DNA from: Algoriphagus machipongonensis
Lineage (GTDB): Bacteria; Bacteroidota; Bacteroidia; Cytophagales; Cyclobacteriaceae
Direction: 5' to 3'
Length of the DNA stretch: 64,000 nucleotides
Assembly (NCBI RefSeq): GCF_000166275.1
Contig: NZ_CM001023.1
Coordinates: 3,537,001 to 3,601,000 of the forward strand
Below the pieces are notes generated by a model. That model was not told the DNA's origin, made no database searches, and saw only the letters and a list, made by a program, of their open reading frames with translations. Below, one piece after another: positions 27,137 to 35,491 of this stretch (position 1 is the first letter of the stretch; the number at the start of each line of letters is the position of its first letter). The position numbers and the translations under genes are program-made.

Positions 27137-27574
27137 ATGAGAGATACATTAACTATATTTTATGCAGACGATGATCTGGATGATTTAGAATTCTTTAAGA
27201 AGATAATACAAATGAATGGGGGAAACTACAGGCTTATCACCCATAAGAACGGTGATCAATTGCTTCAGGCATTGGAAAACCCACCACCATCACCAGCCTT
27301 GTTGTTTCTAGATATCAATATGCCAGGAATGAATGGCCTGGATATTTTGAAAACACTTCGGGAATCCGAGCGCTACATGAAATTACCTATAATAATGCTT
27401 TCTACTACGAAGGAGGATTCAGTCATTCAGAAATCTCTAGAATTAGGAGCCTCTTATTATGTCCCAAAAGCAAGTAATTTTAAAGAGCTCAAACAATCCA
27501 TTGAATTTGCACTCCAAATCAATTGGGGAAACTTCGTCCCGAACCAAAACAACTTCCTTTACCACAGTAATTAA
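27137..27574 (+). CDS. Single-domain response regulator
   Basis: About 145 residues, a lone receiver domain. The acidic pocket is FYADDDLDD, the phosphoacceptor aspartate lies in LLFLDINMPGMNG, the Thr/Ser switch in MLSTTKED, and the conserved lysine in YYVPKASN. There is no output domain, so it works as a phosphotransfer or protein-binding relay. This subtype, often next to hybrid histidine kinases, is common in Cytophagales; no kinase is adjacent here. ATG 27137 is chosen because the ten residues before it (from 27107) lie upstream of the first beta strand. Confidence 0.88.
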   Translation: MRDTLTIFYADDDLDDLEFFKKIIQMNGGNYRLITHKNGDQLLQALENPPPSPALLFLDINMPGMNGLDILKTLRESERYMKLPIIMLSTTKEDSVIQKSLELGASYYVPKASNFKELKQSIEFALQINWGNFVPNQNNFLYHSN

Positions 27575-27611
27575 CTGGGTTTTGAAAAAACTTTCAATTC
27601 ATTAAGAGCAT

Positions 27612-27645
27612 AAAAAAAACCGGACTTTTCAGCCCGGTTTTTTTA
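27612..27645. terminator. Bidirectional intrinsic terminator between response regulator and lysS
   Basis: A hairpin of A-rich arm plus CCGG, loop around ACTTTTCAGC, and CCGG plus T7 arm. One internal mismatch. It has A8 on the left and T8 on the right, so it can serve both convergent genes, whose stops lie 38 and 18 bases away. Confidence 0.8.
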
Positions 27646-27662
27646 TTTATATCTGTTGCGAA

Positions 27663-29369
27663 TTAATCTACTAATGAGACAGTCAGGGTATCCCCTTCTT
27701 TAGTCACTTTAGCAACTCCTTTGCCCGTCAAACCTTTCATAGAAACATCCCACTTTTTATTGCTCAATCCTGCTTTAGCCTTCAAGTCAGGCAAAGAGGC
27801 TGGTGACTCTGCTTTAAGAAGTTCGAAAATTACTTTTTCCTCTTCCGTCATTTCCACCTGTTTTTTCTCAGGTCTCATTTGTGGGAAGAACAAGACTTCC
27901 TGAATCGTGGTCTTATTGGTTAAAAGCATGGTCAAACGGTCGATTCCGATTCCTAGCCCTGATGTTGGTGGCATTCCATATTCCAAGGCACGAAGGAAAT
28001 CTGTATCCATAGCCATGGCTTCATCATCACCTCTTGCAGCCAATTTTAATTGATCCTCAAATCGTTCCCTTTGATCAATCGGATCATTTAATTCTGTATA
28101 GGCATTGGCGATCTCTTTACCATTGACAAATAGTTCGAATCGCTCTACCAATCCTGGCTCTGTTCTATGCTTTTTCGCCAGCGGTGTCATTTCAATTGGG
28201 TAATCTGTGATATAGGTAGGCTGAATTAGGTTTGCCTCCACTTTTTCACCAAAAATCTCATCTACCAATTTGCCTTTACCCATGGAATCATCTACTGCGA
28301 TTCCCATTTCAGAACATACTTTGCGCAAGCCTTCCTCATCCATCTTGCTCACATCAATACCTGCATATTCTTTGATGGAATCATACATTGTCAGCCTTCT
28401 ATAAGGACCTGCAAATTCGATTTCGTTGGCTCCAACTTTAATTTTTGTCTTACCATGAATGGATTCGGTCACCTGTTCTATCAACTCCTCCACCATTTCC
28501 ATCATCCATACATAATCCTTATAGGCCACGTAAATTTCCATGGAGGTAAACTCAGGATTGTGCGTACGGTCCATTCCTTCATTTCGGAACATTTTACCGA
28601 ATTCATACACCCCATCAAATCCACCTACAATTAATCTCTTCAAATAAAGCTCATTTGCAATACGCAAGAACAAAGGCATGTCCAAGGTATTGTGATGAGT
28701 AGCAAATGGTCGTGCTGCCGCACCACCATGAACCGCCTGCAAAATGGGAGTTTCCACTTCCAGCCAGCCATGATCATCAAAATAGCGACGCATGGTAGAA
28801 ATAATTTTTGATCGGGTTTTGAAAGTAGCTTTGACCTCTGGATTTACAGTAAGGTCTACATATCGCTGCCTATATCTTAATTCAGGATCCGTGAAACCGT
28901 CGTGTACATTACCATCCTCATCTCGCTTCACTACAGGTAATGGCTTCACAGATTTAGACAATAAAGTAAGTTCAGTCACATGCAAAGAAATCTCACCTGT
29001 TTGGGTGGTAAAAATATATCCCTTCACACCAATGAAATCTCCGATTCCAAGAAGCTTCTTAAATACTGTATTATAGAGTGTTTTATCCTCTTCAGTACAG
29101 ATATCATCTCTACGAACGTAAATCTGCAACCTTCCAGTAGAGTCTTGAATTTCTGCAAAAGAGGCAGACCCCATAATCCTTCTACTCATCAATCGTCCAG
29201 CTATAGAGATGCTCTTGTAGTCGTTCTTTCGGTTTTCGTAGTTTCTATGAATATCCTCTGCTGTGACATTGATAGGAAAAGCCTCCGCAGGATAGGGATT
29301 GATTCCCAACCGCATCAATTCTTCCCGATCTTTTCTTCGCTCTAATTCCTGTTCGCTCAAAAGTTGCAT
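27663..29369 (-). CDS. lysS: Lysyl-tRNA synthetase, class II, with C-terminal extension
   Basis: A 568-residue enzyme charging tRNA-Lys. The N-terminal OB-fold (about 50-150) contains [22 protein letters not shown]; the catalytic core carries class II motif 2 ([19 protein letters not shown]) and motif 3 ([12 protein letters not shown]). Ordinary bacterial LysS ends near residue 500, just after RPEKK. Here about 65 further residues follow ([21 protein letters not shown], ending DTLTVSLVD), resembling a small winged-helix domain. This extension is, as far as I recall, usual in Bacteroidota LysS. Monocistronic, with a terminator downstream. Confidence 0.95.
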   Translation of the reverse strand: MQLLSEQELERRKDREELMRLGINPYPAEAFPINVTAEDIHRNYENRKNDYKSISIAGRLMSRRIMGSASFAEIQDSTGRLQIYVRRDDICTEEDKTLYNTVFKKLLGIGDFIGVKGYIFTTQTGEISLHVTELTLLSKSVKPLPVVKRDEDGNVHDGFTDPELRYRQRYVDLTVNPEVKATFKTRSKIISTMRRYFDDHGWLEVETPILQAVHGGAAARPFATHHNTLDMPLFLRIANELYLKRLIVGGFDGVYEFGKMFRNEGMDRTHNPEFTSMEIYVAYKDYVWMMEMVEELIEQVTESIHGKTKIKVGANEIEFAGPYRRLTMYDSIKEYAGIDVSKMDEEGLRKVCSEMGIAVDDSMGKGKLVDEIFGEKVEANLIQPTYITDYPIEMTPLAKKHRTEPGLVERFELFVNGKEIANAYTELNDPIDQRERFEDQLKLAARGDDEAMAMDTDFLRALEYGMPPTSGLGIGIDRLTMLLTNKTTIQEVLFFPQMRPEKKQVEMTEEEKVIFELLKAESPASLPDLKAKAGLSNKKWDVSMKGLTGKGVAKVTKEGDTLTVSLVD

Positions 29370-29477
29370 TTTCTGTATTTGAAATTTATTACTTCTTTAT
29401 TTATTCTTTTTGTTATCGAAAGTGGCCTATTTAACTGCAAATTAAAAACCTACTTCCCTAGGGCAAGCTGGTACATT

Positions 29478-30659
29478 CTACTGCTTTTTCCTTCTTGCCA
29501 TTTCTCTTTTTATTAACTCAAACTCACGGCTACTTTGTCCCGCAATACTTGAGTTTTCGGATGCTCTGCGAGTCAAATAAGGCATTACCTTCTCTACCGG
29601 TCCATAAGGCACATATTTCACCACTCTATAACCAGCATTCGCCAAGTTAAAAGAGATATTATCACTCATACCATATAGCTGCGCAAAGAAAACCTGATCC
29701 GAATCAGGGTCAATGTTATATTTCTCCATTAATCTAGTCACCAAAAGGTTACTATTTTCATTATGGGAACCACTCATTAAAAATACTTTCTCATGGTTTG
29801 CTATGGCAAACTCTACTCCAGCATTATAATCGTGATCTGTAGCAGACTTATTCGGTTGGATAGGACTTGGATAATCAAACTTTTCAGCTCTTTCCCTTTC
29901 CTTTTCCATATAAGCACCTCTTACTAATTTGGCTCCCAGGAAATATCCTTTTTGGGCAGCATCCTCTTTTGCGCTCTTAAGCCTGCCGAGCATATCATGG
30001 CGATACATCTGGAAAGTATTATAAACCACGCAACGTTCGCGGTTGTACTTTTCCATCATCTCATAAGTCATGGCATCAACCGTATCCTGAAACCAAGACT
30101 CCTCTGCATCAATCAATATTTTCAAACCTAAGTCATGAGCAGTCTTACAAAGCATATCCACTCGCGCTTTAGTTTTATCAAAGCCCTTTTGCTCCTCTGC
30201 AGTAAGCTTCTCACCAGCCTGAATTTTGATCAAGTGGTGATAATCTCCTAGACCTGTCACTTTGATCACCCCAAAAGGCATGTAATCTGTCTTTGCAGAT
30301 TCGATCATGGTCTGTTTTATTTCTTCTGTAGTCCTCTCAAAACTCTCTTCATCTCCTTTTCCTTCTACTGAGTAATCCAAGATGGCTTCTATACCAAATT
30401 GAGAAAGCTTTTCACAAGCCTGAATACTTTTCTTAATTGTCTCTCCACCACAAAAATGACCAAAAATTGTCTGTTTCATGATCCATTTAATAGGCAGCTT
30501 CAATTTTAAAGCTATATGAGTAAGTGAAATACCTAGATCAGATAGTGCTTTATTATTGAGTAAAGAAAACACTAGGTGCATTTTTCTTAACTCTGCATCT
30601 GATTTTGAGGCAAAGGCCACTTCCAAATTCTCAAAGGATATAGACGATTTTGTGGACAT
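29478..30659 (-). CDS. Proline dehydrogenase
   Basis: About 393 residues of the FAD-dependent PutA/PRODH barrel, oxidising proline to pyrroline-5-carboxylate at the membrane with electrons passing to quinone. Recognisable parts are ILDYSVEGKGDEESFERT, VNTFQMYRHDMLGRL-like (VVYNTFQMYRHDML), GAKLVRGAYMEKER, FAQLYGMSDNISFNL and the substrate-site ending VPYGPVEKVMPYLTRRASENSS. The P5C dehydrogenase half is not attached, so it must be encoded elsewhere. ATG 30659 (MSTKSSISFEN) is preferred to the upstream ATG at 30710, which adds 17 residues outside the family pattern. Confidence 0.92.
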   Translation of the reverse strand: MSTKSSISFENLEVAFASKSDAELRKMHLVFSLLNNKALSDLGISLTHIALKLKLPIKWIMKQTIFGHFCGGETIKKSIQACEKLSQFGIEAILDYSVEGKGDEESFERTTEEIKQTMIESAKTDYMPFGVIKVTGLGDYHHLIKIQAGEKLTAEEQKGFDKTKARVDMLCKTAHDLGLKILIDAEESWFQDTVDAMTYEMMEKYNRERCVVYNTFQMYRHDMLGRLKSAKEDAAQKGYFLGAKLVRGAYMEKERERAEKFDYPSPIQPNKSATDHDYNAGVEFAIANHEKVFLMSGSHNENSNLLVTRLMEKYNIDPDSDQVFFAQLYGMSDNISFNLANAGYRVVKYVPYGPVEKVMPYLTRRASENSSIAGQSSREFELIKREMARRKKQ

Positions 30660-30981
30660 GTTTATAAAATAAGGTGCAAAGATATCAAAAAATCTACTTT
30701 TGGGGGACATCCTTGATTAAGAATACGCACTCCTTTTTTATTGGCTTTTTACTAGAGGAGAATATATTCTCTTAATTAAAGTCAATCCCTTGGAAAGCAT
30801 AGAAAGAAAAATAACCTATTCGAACTCAAATATTTATTCATTTTATTTCAGGAACATTCAAAACAAAATTAAAACCTAAACAGAATTTTATTCTGAATTA
30901 CCTTCTTTCCACCAGTGAATTTAAAATATGAAAAGAAAAACAGGCTTAAATTATGGACTTATTAAAATTTGGACGAAAAAT
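30660..30981. other. Gene-free region between proline dehydrogenase and the aromatic operon leader
   Basis: An AT-rich stretch with no credible ORF on either strand. It must contain the proline dehydrogenase promoter at its left end and upstream elements of the aromatic operon promoter at its right end. I found no strong dyad or repeat in it. Confidence 0.5.
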
Positions 30982-30989
30982 TAATTTTG
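30959..30989 (+). promoter_or_regulatory. Candidate promoter of the aromatic amino acid operon
   Basis: TAATTTTG at 30982-30989 is a perfect match to the Bacteroidota -7 box TAnnTTTG. Twenty bases before it lies TTA (30959-30961), two of three matches to the -33 TTG. Transcription would start near 30996, leaving about 25 bases before the leader-peptide ATG at 31021. Its spacing to the leader supports it. Confidence 0.4.
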
Positions 30990-31020
30990 ATTTTAAAAAG
31001 TACTCACTTACATTTGGGGC

Positions 31021-31116
31021 ATGTTAATCACAGCAGCGATTTATTTTACCTTCTTTTACTTTTACTTTCGAAGCCAAAATCGAATCGGAGCTGCCTATTG
31101 TCTAGACAAAATCTAA
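31021..31116 (+). CDS. Phe/Tyr-rich leader peptide of the aromatic operon
   Basis: A 31-codon ORF, ATG at 31021, TAA at 31114-31116. Residues 8-16 read YFTFFYFYF: five Phe and three Tyr codons in nine, with one more Tyr at 26. The operon behind it makes exactly these two amino acids. Its position between a promoter-like box and a terminator, and the overlap of its 3' part with one arm of an alternative hairpin, are the arrangement of classical attenuation leaders such as pheL and trpL. No start-site or expression data are available, and it is too short for domain evidence, so the call rests on codon content and RNA architecture. Confidence 0.8.
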   Translation: MLITAAIYFTFFYFYFRSQNRIGAAYCLDKI

Positions 31117-31165
31117 AAGAAAATAAACTATACAAAGAGCCCGATTCGAAAGAGTCGGGTTTTTT
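31080..31165 (+). terminator. Attenuator: mutually exclusive antiterminator and terminator hairpins
   Basis: The terminator stem is CCCGATTC (31140-31147), loop GAAA, GAGTCGGG (31152-31159), 8 bp with one G-U pair, followed by T6 (31160-31165). Its left arm can instead pair with TCGAATCGG at 31080-31088 (pairing to CCGATTCGA, 31141-31149), extended by three pairs past a bulged A (31090-31092 with 31138-31140). The antiterminator arm lies inside the leader ORF just after the Phe/Tyr run. A small stem TTCGA (31067-31071) with TCGAA (31080-31084) could hold that arm when no ribosome stalls. Stalling at Phe/Tyr codons would free it and allow read-through. Confidence 0.75.
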
Positions 31166-31183
31166 CATTTAATGCTTAGCCGT

Positions 31184-32281
31184 ATGAAAACGCACAAACA
31201 AATCAAAGACTGGGGCCTGGGACTATCAGGACCATTAATCATCGCCGGCCCATGTAGCGCCGAGTCACCTGAGCAAATCGAGAAGATTTGTATTGAAATG
31301 AAAGAGGAGAATGTTATCCCTTCTATGTTCAGAGCAGGTATCTGGAAGCCAAGAACAAGACCAGGAAGCTTCGAAGGTATTGGAGAAGAAGGCTTAAAGT
31401 GGATGGAGATCGTTCGTCATCACCTTAACATCCCTATTACTGTGGAAGTTGGAAATGCTGCTCACGCAGAAATTGCCCTTCGAAACAAAGTGGATGTAGT
31501 ATGGGTAGGTGCAAGAACTACAGTAAACCCATTTGCTGTTCAGGAAATTGCCGACGCATTAAAAGGAACTGATATTCCTGTGATGGTGAAAAACCCAATG
31601 AACCCAGATTTAGACCTATGGATGGGTGCATTAGAGAGATTCCATGCCGTTGGGTTAACCAAACTTGCAGCAATTCACAGAGGTTTCTCTGATGCTTATG
31701 ACAAGCGATTCAGAAATAAGCCAAACTGGTCTATGCCAATGCACTTGAAGCGTGTTTGGACTGGAATGGAAGTAATCAATGATCCTAGCCACATTGTAGG
31801 TAAAAGAGACGGGATTCTTGAAATCTCTCAAAAGGCAATGAACTTCGGTCTAGACGGATTGATGATCGAAACTCATCACGATCCAGACAATGCATGGTCT
31901 GATGCCAAGCAGCAGGTGACTCCAAAGAGATTGAAAGAAATCCTTGCTGCCATTGACTTCAAGAAACCATTGGAATCTGAGCAGCCAAATGAGCGTCTTA
32001 ATGACCTTAGAAGAGCAGTGGATCACTTAGATGATCAATTGTTGGATATCCTTCAGGAAAGATTCGCAGTAATCGATCAAATCGGTGCCCACAAAAGAGA
32101 ACATCACCTTTCTGTATTCCAATCTGATCGATGGAAAGACGTAATGGAAAGCCGTACTCAAAAAGGAGTACAGAAAAACCTAAGTGAGAAATTTATGAAG
32201 GAGTTACTTTATTCTATTCATGAAGAATCAGTGAAGCGTCAGGAAAAACAACTTCGCGAATCTGAAGCTGTTAAAAAATAA
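31184..32281 (+). CDS. Bifunctional DAHP synthase / chorismate mutase (AroQ type)
   Basis: About 365 residues. Residues 1-260 are a type I-beta DAHP synthase (LIIAGPCSAESPEQIEKIC, FRAGIWKPRTRPGSFEGIG, LAAIHRGFS, LMIETHHDPDNAWSDA), joining phosphoenolpyruvate and erythrose 4-phosphate at the head of the pathway. Residues about 270-355 are an AroQ chorismate mutase (NDLRRAVDHLDDQLLDILQERFAVI in part, with IGAHKRE). The mutase makes prephenate, the branch point to Phe and Tyr. ATG 31184 (MKTHKQIKDWGL) is preferred to ATG 31172. First structural gene after the attenuator. Confidence 0.92.
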   Translation: MKTHKQIKDWGLGLSGPLIIAGPCSAESPEQIEKICIEMKEENVIPSMFRAGIWKPRTRPGSFEGIGEEGLKWMEIVRHHLNIPITVEVGNAAHAEIALRNKVDVVWVGARTTVNPFAVQEIADALKGTDIPVMVKNPMNPDLDLWMGALERFHAVGLTKLAAIHRGFSDAYDKRFRNKPNWSMPMHLKRVWTGMEVINDPSHIVGKRDGILEISQKAMNFGLDGLMIETHHDPDNAWSDAKQQVTPKRLKEILAAIDFKKPLESEQPNERLNDLRRAVDHLDDQLLDILQERFAVIDQIGAHKREHHLSVFQSDRWKDVMESRTQKGVQKNLSEKFMKELLYSIHEESVKRQEKQLRESEAVKK

Positions 32282-32303
32282 ATACACAGGCTAAGCAATT
32301 TAT

Positions 32304-32336
32304 AGTTTTGGGCGGAATTGTCCGCCCAAAACTTTT
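32304..32336 (+). terminator. Strong hairpin between the first two aromatic genes
   Basis: A perfect 13-bp stem: AGTTTTGGGCGGA (32304-32316), loop ATTG, TCCGCCCAAAACT (32321-32333), followed by only T3 (T4 counting the last stem base), then GCC. The T tract is short, so it may be a weak terminator or a processing and stability element setting the ratio of the first gene to the rest of the operon. It lies 22 bases after the first gene's stop and about 30 bases before the likely aroB start. Confidence 0.55.
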
Positions 32337-32367
32337 GCCTACCCCTTTTCTATTCAAATCAATTCCT

Positions 32368-33411
32368 GTGGACCCAGTAATTTTCTCTACCGCTATTGCC
32401 TCAGACTTGGAAAAAGTGCTTAAAAGCATTTCCTTTTCCCAACTTTTTGTTCTGACAGATCAAAACACAAATCAGCATTGTCTGCCCAAAGTAAAATCTG
32501 TTTTCCCTGAGAACACCTTTTTTCACACAGTATCGGCAGGAGAAAAAAATAAAAACCTGAGTACTTGTGCTGATATTTGGTCTGCCATGACTAAGGCAAG
32601 TCTTGACCGAAAAGCTCTATTTATCAATATTGGCGGTGGAGTCATAGGTGATATGGGTGGCTTTTGTGCCAGTATTTATAAAAGAGGGATTCGATTTATC
32701 AATATTCCCACTACGCTTCTTTCTCAAGTAGATGCAAGCGTAGGCGGAAAACTAGGAGTGGATTTTGAAGGTCTAAAAAATCATTTAGGTACTTTCAATG
32801 AACCGGAAACGGTGATGATTTCTCCTGAATTCTTAACCACTCTCCTCGCTGAGGAACTACGTTCTGGTTATGCGGAAATCATCAAACACGGATTAATCCA
32901 AGACCGTGATTATTTCGAAAAACTCGAAATCCATCATTGGGAAAACCAATCTTGGATGGACCTAATAAAACATTCCGTAGGAATCAAAAAAAAGGTGGTC
33001 GAAGAGGATCCAAAAGAAGGAGGACTTCGAAAAATACTTAATTTTGGACATACCATTGGACATGCCTTTGAATCCTATTTTCTTGATAGCCCAAAGCACT
33101 TGCTTCATGGTGAGGCCATCGCTATCGGCATGATTGCCGAAGGATATCTTTCTTATCAAAAATTAGATTTGAGTAAGTCAGAATTAGATATTCTTACCGA
33201 TTTTTTTCTGACTATTTATGGCAAATTCGATTTCGAGGAAAAGGATCTCTCTCCGATTCTTGATCTTTGTCTCCAAGACAAGAAAAATGAAGGTTCTGTC
33301 CTGATGTTTTCCTTGCTTAATGAAATTGGAGATTGCGGCTACAATATTCCCGTGAGCCGAAACGAAATTGAGGAAGCCATATACTATTATAAAAACCTAG
33401 CAAAGTCTTAA
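32368..33411 (+). CDS. aroB: 3-Dehydroquinate synthase
   Basis: About 347 residues, the NAD- and zinc-dependent second enzyme of the shikimate pathway. Key parts are LFINIGGGVIGDMGGFCAS, the hallmark RFINIPTTLLSQVDASVGGK, SGYAEIIKHGLI, KILNFGHTIGHAFE and LLHGEAIAIGM, which hold the zinc and substrate ligands. The frame is open to a TTG at 32308, but that codon lies in the left arm of a 13-bp hairpin. GTG 32368 (read M-DPVIFSTAIASDLEKVL) fits the normal N-terminus and is preferred. Confidence 0.93.
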   Translation: MDPVIFSTAIASDLEKVLKSISFSQLFVLTDQNTNQHCLPKVKSVFPENTFFHTVSAGEKNKNLSTCADIWSAMTKASLDRKALFINIGGGVIGDMGGFCASIYKRGIRFINIPTTLLSQVDASVGGKLGVDFEGLKNHLGTFNEPETVMISPEFLTTLLAEELRSGYAEIIKHGLIQDRDYFEKLEIHHWENQSWMDLIKHSVGIKKKVVEEDPKEGGLRKILNFGHTIGHAFESYFLDSPKHLLHGEAIAIGMIAEGYLSYQKLDLSKSELDILTDFFLTIYGKFDFEEKDLSPILDLCLQDKKNEGSVLMFSLLNEIGDCGYNIPVSRNEIEEAIYYYKNLAKS

Positions 33412-33421
33412 ACCAATTCCC

Positions 33422-34663
33422 GTGAGTACCGATACCAAAGAACATTTGCAGTTGAACCAAAAAAGTGATTTCTCAACTGTCACTATCCCCCTATCCGCTT
33501 CAAAAAGTGAATCAAACAGAGTTTTGATCATTGATGCTCTCACTGAGGTAAGCAATAAAATTTCCAATCTGGCAGAGGCAAGAGATACTCAAACTATGAT
33601 CCGCTTGCTGCAGACAAACCCTCCGGTTTTTGATGTTTTGGATGCCGGAACCACCATGAGGTTTTTAACTGCTTTTGCGGCAGCAACCAATCAAAATAAA
33701 GTAATGACCGGTACTCCTAGAATGTGCGAAAGGCCTATAGGAATATTGGTGGATGCATTAAGAACAGTGGGTGCAGAAATCCATTACATGGGAGTGGAAG
33801 GCTATCCTCCATTGGCAATTCACGGCTTAAGTGAACAAACCACGAATCAGGTGAAAATCAGAGGAGATGTCTCTTCTCAATACATTTCGGCTATGTTGAT
33901 GATTGCCCCGACTTTACCAAAAGGCCTGGAACTGGAGTTGGAAGGGAAAGTTGGTTCTAGAACTTACATTGAAATGACCTTAGAGTTGATGGCTCAATTT
34001 GGCATCAAGTATGAGTGGAAAGGCAATAAAATTTCTGTTGATTCACAGCAGTATCAACCAACCACCTTCGCGGTAGAAAGTGATTGGTCTGGAGCAAGCT
34101 ATTGGTTTAGTTTACTTGCATGTGCAGATTCAGGGTCTTTATTTTTAGAAGGCTTGAAAGAAAACAGCCTGCAGGGAGATTCCAAAATCGTAGAAATCAT
34201 GGACCTTCTTGGAATAAAAAGCACGTTCAAAGAAGGGGGCGTCTTACTACAAAAACAAGAGGTAAAAGGCCTAAAGGAATGGGATTTTACCCACTGTCCA
34301 GATTTGGCTCAGACAGTTGCTGTAACCTGCGCCATTCTAGGTCAAAATGCGATTTTCACAGGGCTGGAAAGTTTAAAAATCAAAGAAACCGATCGGATTT
34401 TAGCTCTTCAGCAAGAGTTGGCAAAATTCAATGCAGAACTGAAAGAGATAGAAACAGAGGTATATCAAGTGATTCCTTCCGTGACAATGCCACAAGAAGT
34501 AAAAATCCATACTTATGAAGATCACAGAATGGCCATGGCATTTATGCCTTTAGTCACTAAAACCCAAGTGGTTTTTGATGACCCTGAAGTAGTAAACAAA
34601 TCCTATCCTAGTTTTTGGAAGCATTGCGAACTTGTAGGTATTACCTTGGTTAATCAAGCCTAA
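33422..34663 (+). CDS. aroA: 3-Phosphoshikimate 1-carboxyvinyltransferase (EPSP synthase)
   Basis: A 413-residue enzyme adding phosphoenolpyruvate to shikimate 3-phosphate. Motifs include PLSASKSESNRVLII (in place of the usual SKS), DAGTTMRFLTAFAA, the PRMCERPIGILVDALR stretch, IRGDVSSQYISAML, KIKETDRILALQQEL-like (LKIKETDRI) and TYEDHRMAMAF. Start codon is GTG, 11 bases after the aroB stop. Both phosphate- and PEP-binding lysines and arginines appear intact. The sequence is rather divergent in the N-terminal substrate loop, as usual in Bacteroidota. Confidence 0.93.
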   Translation: MSTDTKEHLQLNQKSDFSTVTIPLSASKSESNRVLIIDALTEVSNKISNLAEARDTQTMIRLLQTNPPVFDVLDAGTTMRFLTAFAAATNQNKVMTGTPRMCERPIGILVDALRTVGAEIHYMGVEGYPPLAIHGLSEQTTNQVKIRGDVSSQYISAMLMIAPTLPKGLELELEGKVGSRTYIEMTLELMAQFGIKYEWKGNKISVDSQQYQPTTFAVESDWSGASYWFSLLACADSGSLFLEGLKENSLQGDSKIVEIMDLLGIKSTFKEGGVLLQKQEVKGLKEWDFTHCPDLAQTVAVTCAILGQNAIFTGLESLKIKETDRILALQQELAKFNAELKEIETEVYQVIPSVTMPQEVKIHTYEDHRMAMAFMPLVTKTQVVFDDPEVVNKSYPSFWKHCELVGITLVNQA

Positions 34664-34666
34664 ACC

Positions 34667-35491
34667 ATGAGCAATTTAAAAATCGCCATTCAAGGAGTCC
34701 CAGGATCCTTTCACCATCAAGTCGCTTTGGCAAATTTTGGTGAAGAAACAGAAATCCTTCCTTTCAACACTTTTGAACTAGTAGCAAAATCAGTGGCCAC
34801 AGGTGATGCAGATTTCGCTGTGATGGCTATTGAGAACTCAATTGCGGGAGCAATTTTACCCAATTATGAACTAATTGATCGATATGAACTGACGATCAGG
34901 GATGAATTTTACCTACCGATTGCACATCAGCTCATGGCCTTACCAGGTCAGAAAATTGAAGACATTCATGAAGTTCGTTCACATCCCATGGCATTACTTC
35001 AGTGTAAATCTTTCTTTGCTCAATATCCTGACATTATCTTAAAAGACGATGTGGATACAGCAGCAGTAGCCAAGCAAATTGCTACTGAAAAATGGACAGG
35101 AATCGGAGCTATTGCCTCCAGTATTGCAGCTGAAATTTATGGTTTAGAAATCATCGGCAAGAATATTCAAACAGTTCAAAGTAATTTCACGAGATTTATC
35201 ATTCTTCAAAGCCAAAAAGAGACAAACCCGTCCAACCCGAATAAAGCTTCCATTAAAGTGACTATTCAAAATAATAAAGGGGGACTTGCCAAACTATTGA
35301 CACTAATGAGTGATAATGACCTGGATTTAAGTAAAATTCAATCCATTCCAGTGATACAAAAACCTTGGGAGTATGCATTCTTTATGGATACTGTGTTTGA
35401 GGATTATGTAAAATTCAAACAGACCATGATTGAGATACAAAAACGCTTCGGTGAGGTGAAAATTTTCGGAGAATATATCAGCAGAAAATAA
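34667..35491 (+). CDS. pheA: Prephenate dehydratase
   Basis: A 274-residue stand-alone enzyme converting prephenate to phenylpyruvate. The catalytic domain shows IAIQGVPGSFHHQVALANF, FAVMAIENSIAGAILPNYELI, RSHPMALLQCKSF and NFTRFIIL (the conserved T-R-F). A C-terminal ACT domain (KASIKVTIQNNKGGLAKLLTLMSDNDLDLSKI in part, IQSIPVI) should bind phenylalanine for feedback control, giving a second layer of control beside the leader. It starts 3 bases after aroA, and its stop shares a base with the next ATG. Confidence 0.93.
   Translation: MSNLKIAIQGVPGSFHHQVALANFGEETEILPFNTFELVAKSVATGDADFAVMAIENSIAGAILPNYELIDRYELTIRDEFYLPIAHQLMALPGQKIEDIHEVRSHPMALLQCKSFFAQYPDIILKDDVDTAAVAKQIATEKWTGIGAIASSIAAEIYGLEIIGKNIQTVQSNFTRFIILQSQKETNPSNPNKASIKVTIQNNKGGLAKLLTLMSDNDLDLSKIQSIPVIQKPWEYAFFMDTVFEDYVKFKQTMIEIQKRFGEVKIFGEYISRK

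Noticed and set aside
30969..31172. A 67-codon plus-strand ORF over the aromatic operon leader
   Set aside because: It reads Leu/Ser-rich low-complexity sequence in another frame than the Phe/Tyr leader and runs through the terminator stem. The 31-codon ORF at 31021 explains the region better.
32308..32367. N-terminal extension of aroB from TTG at 32308
   Set aside because: The codon lies in the left arm of a 13-bp hairpin, and the 20 extra residues do not fit the family; GTG 32368 does.
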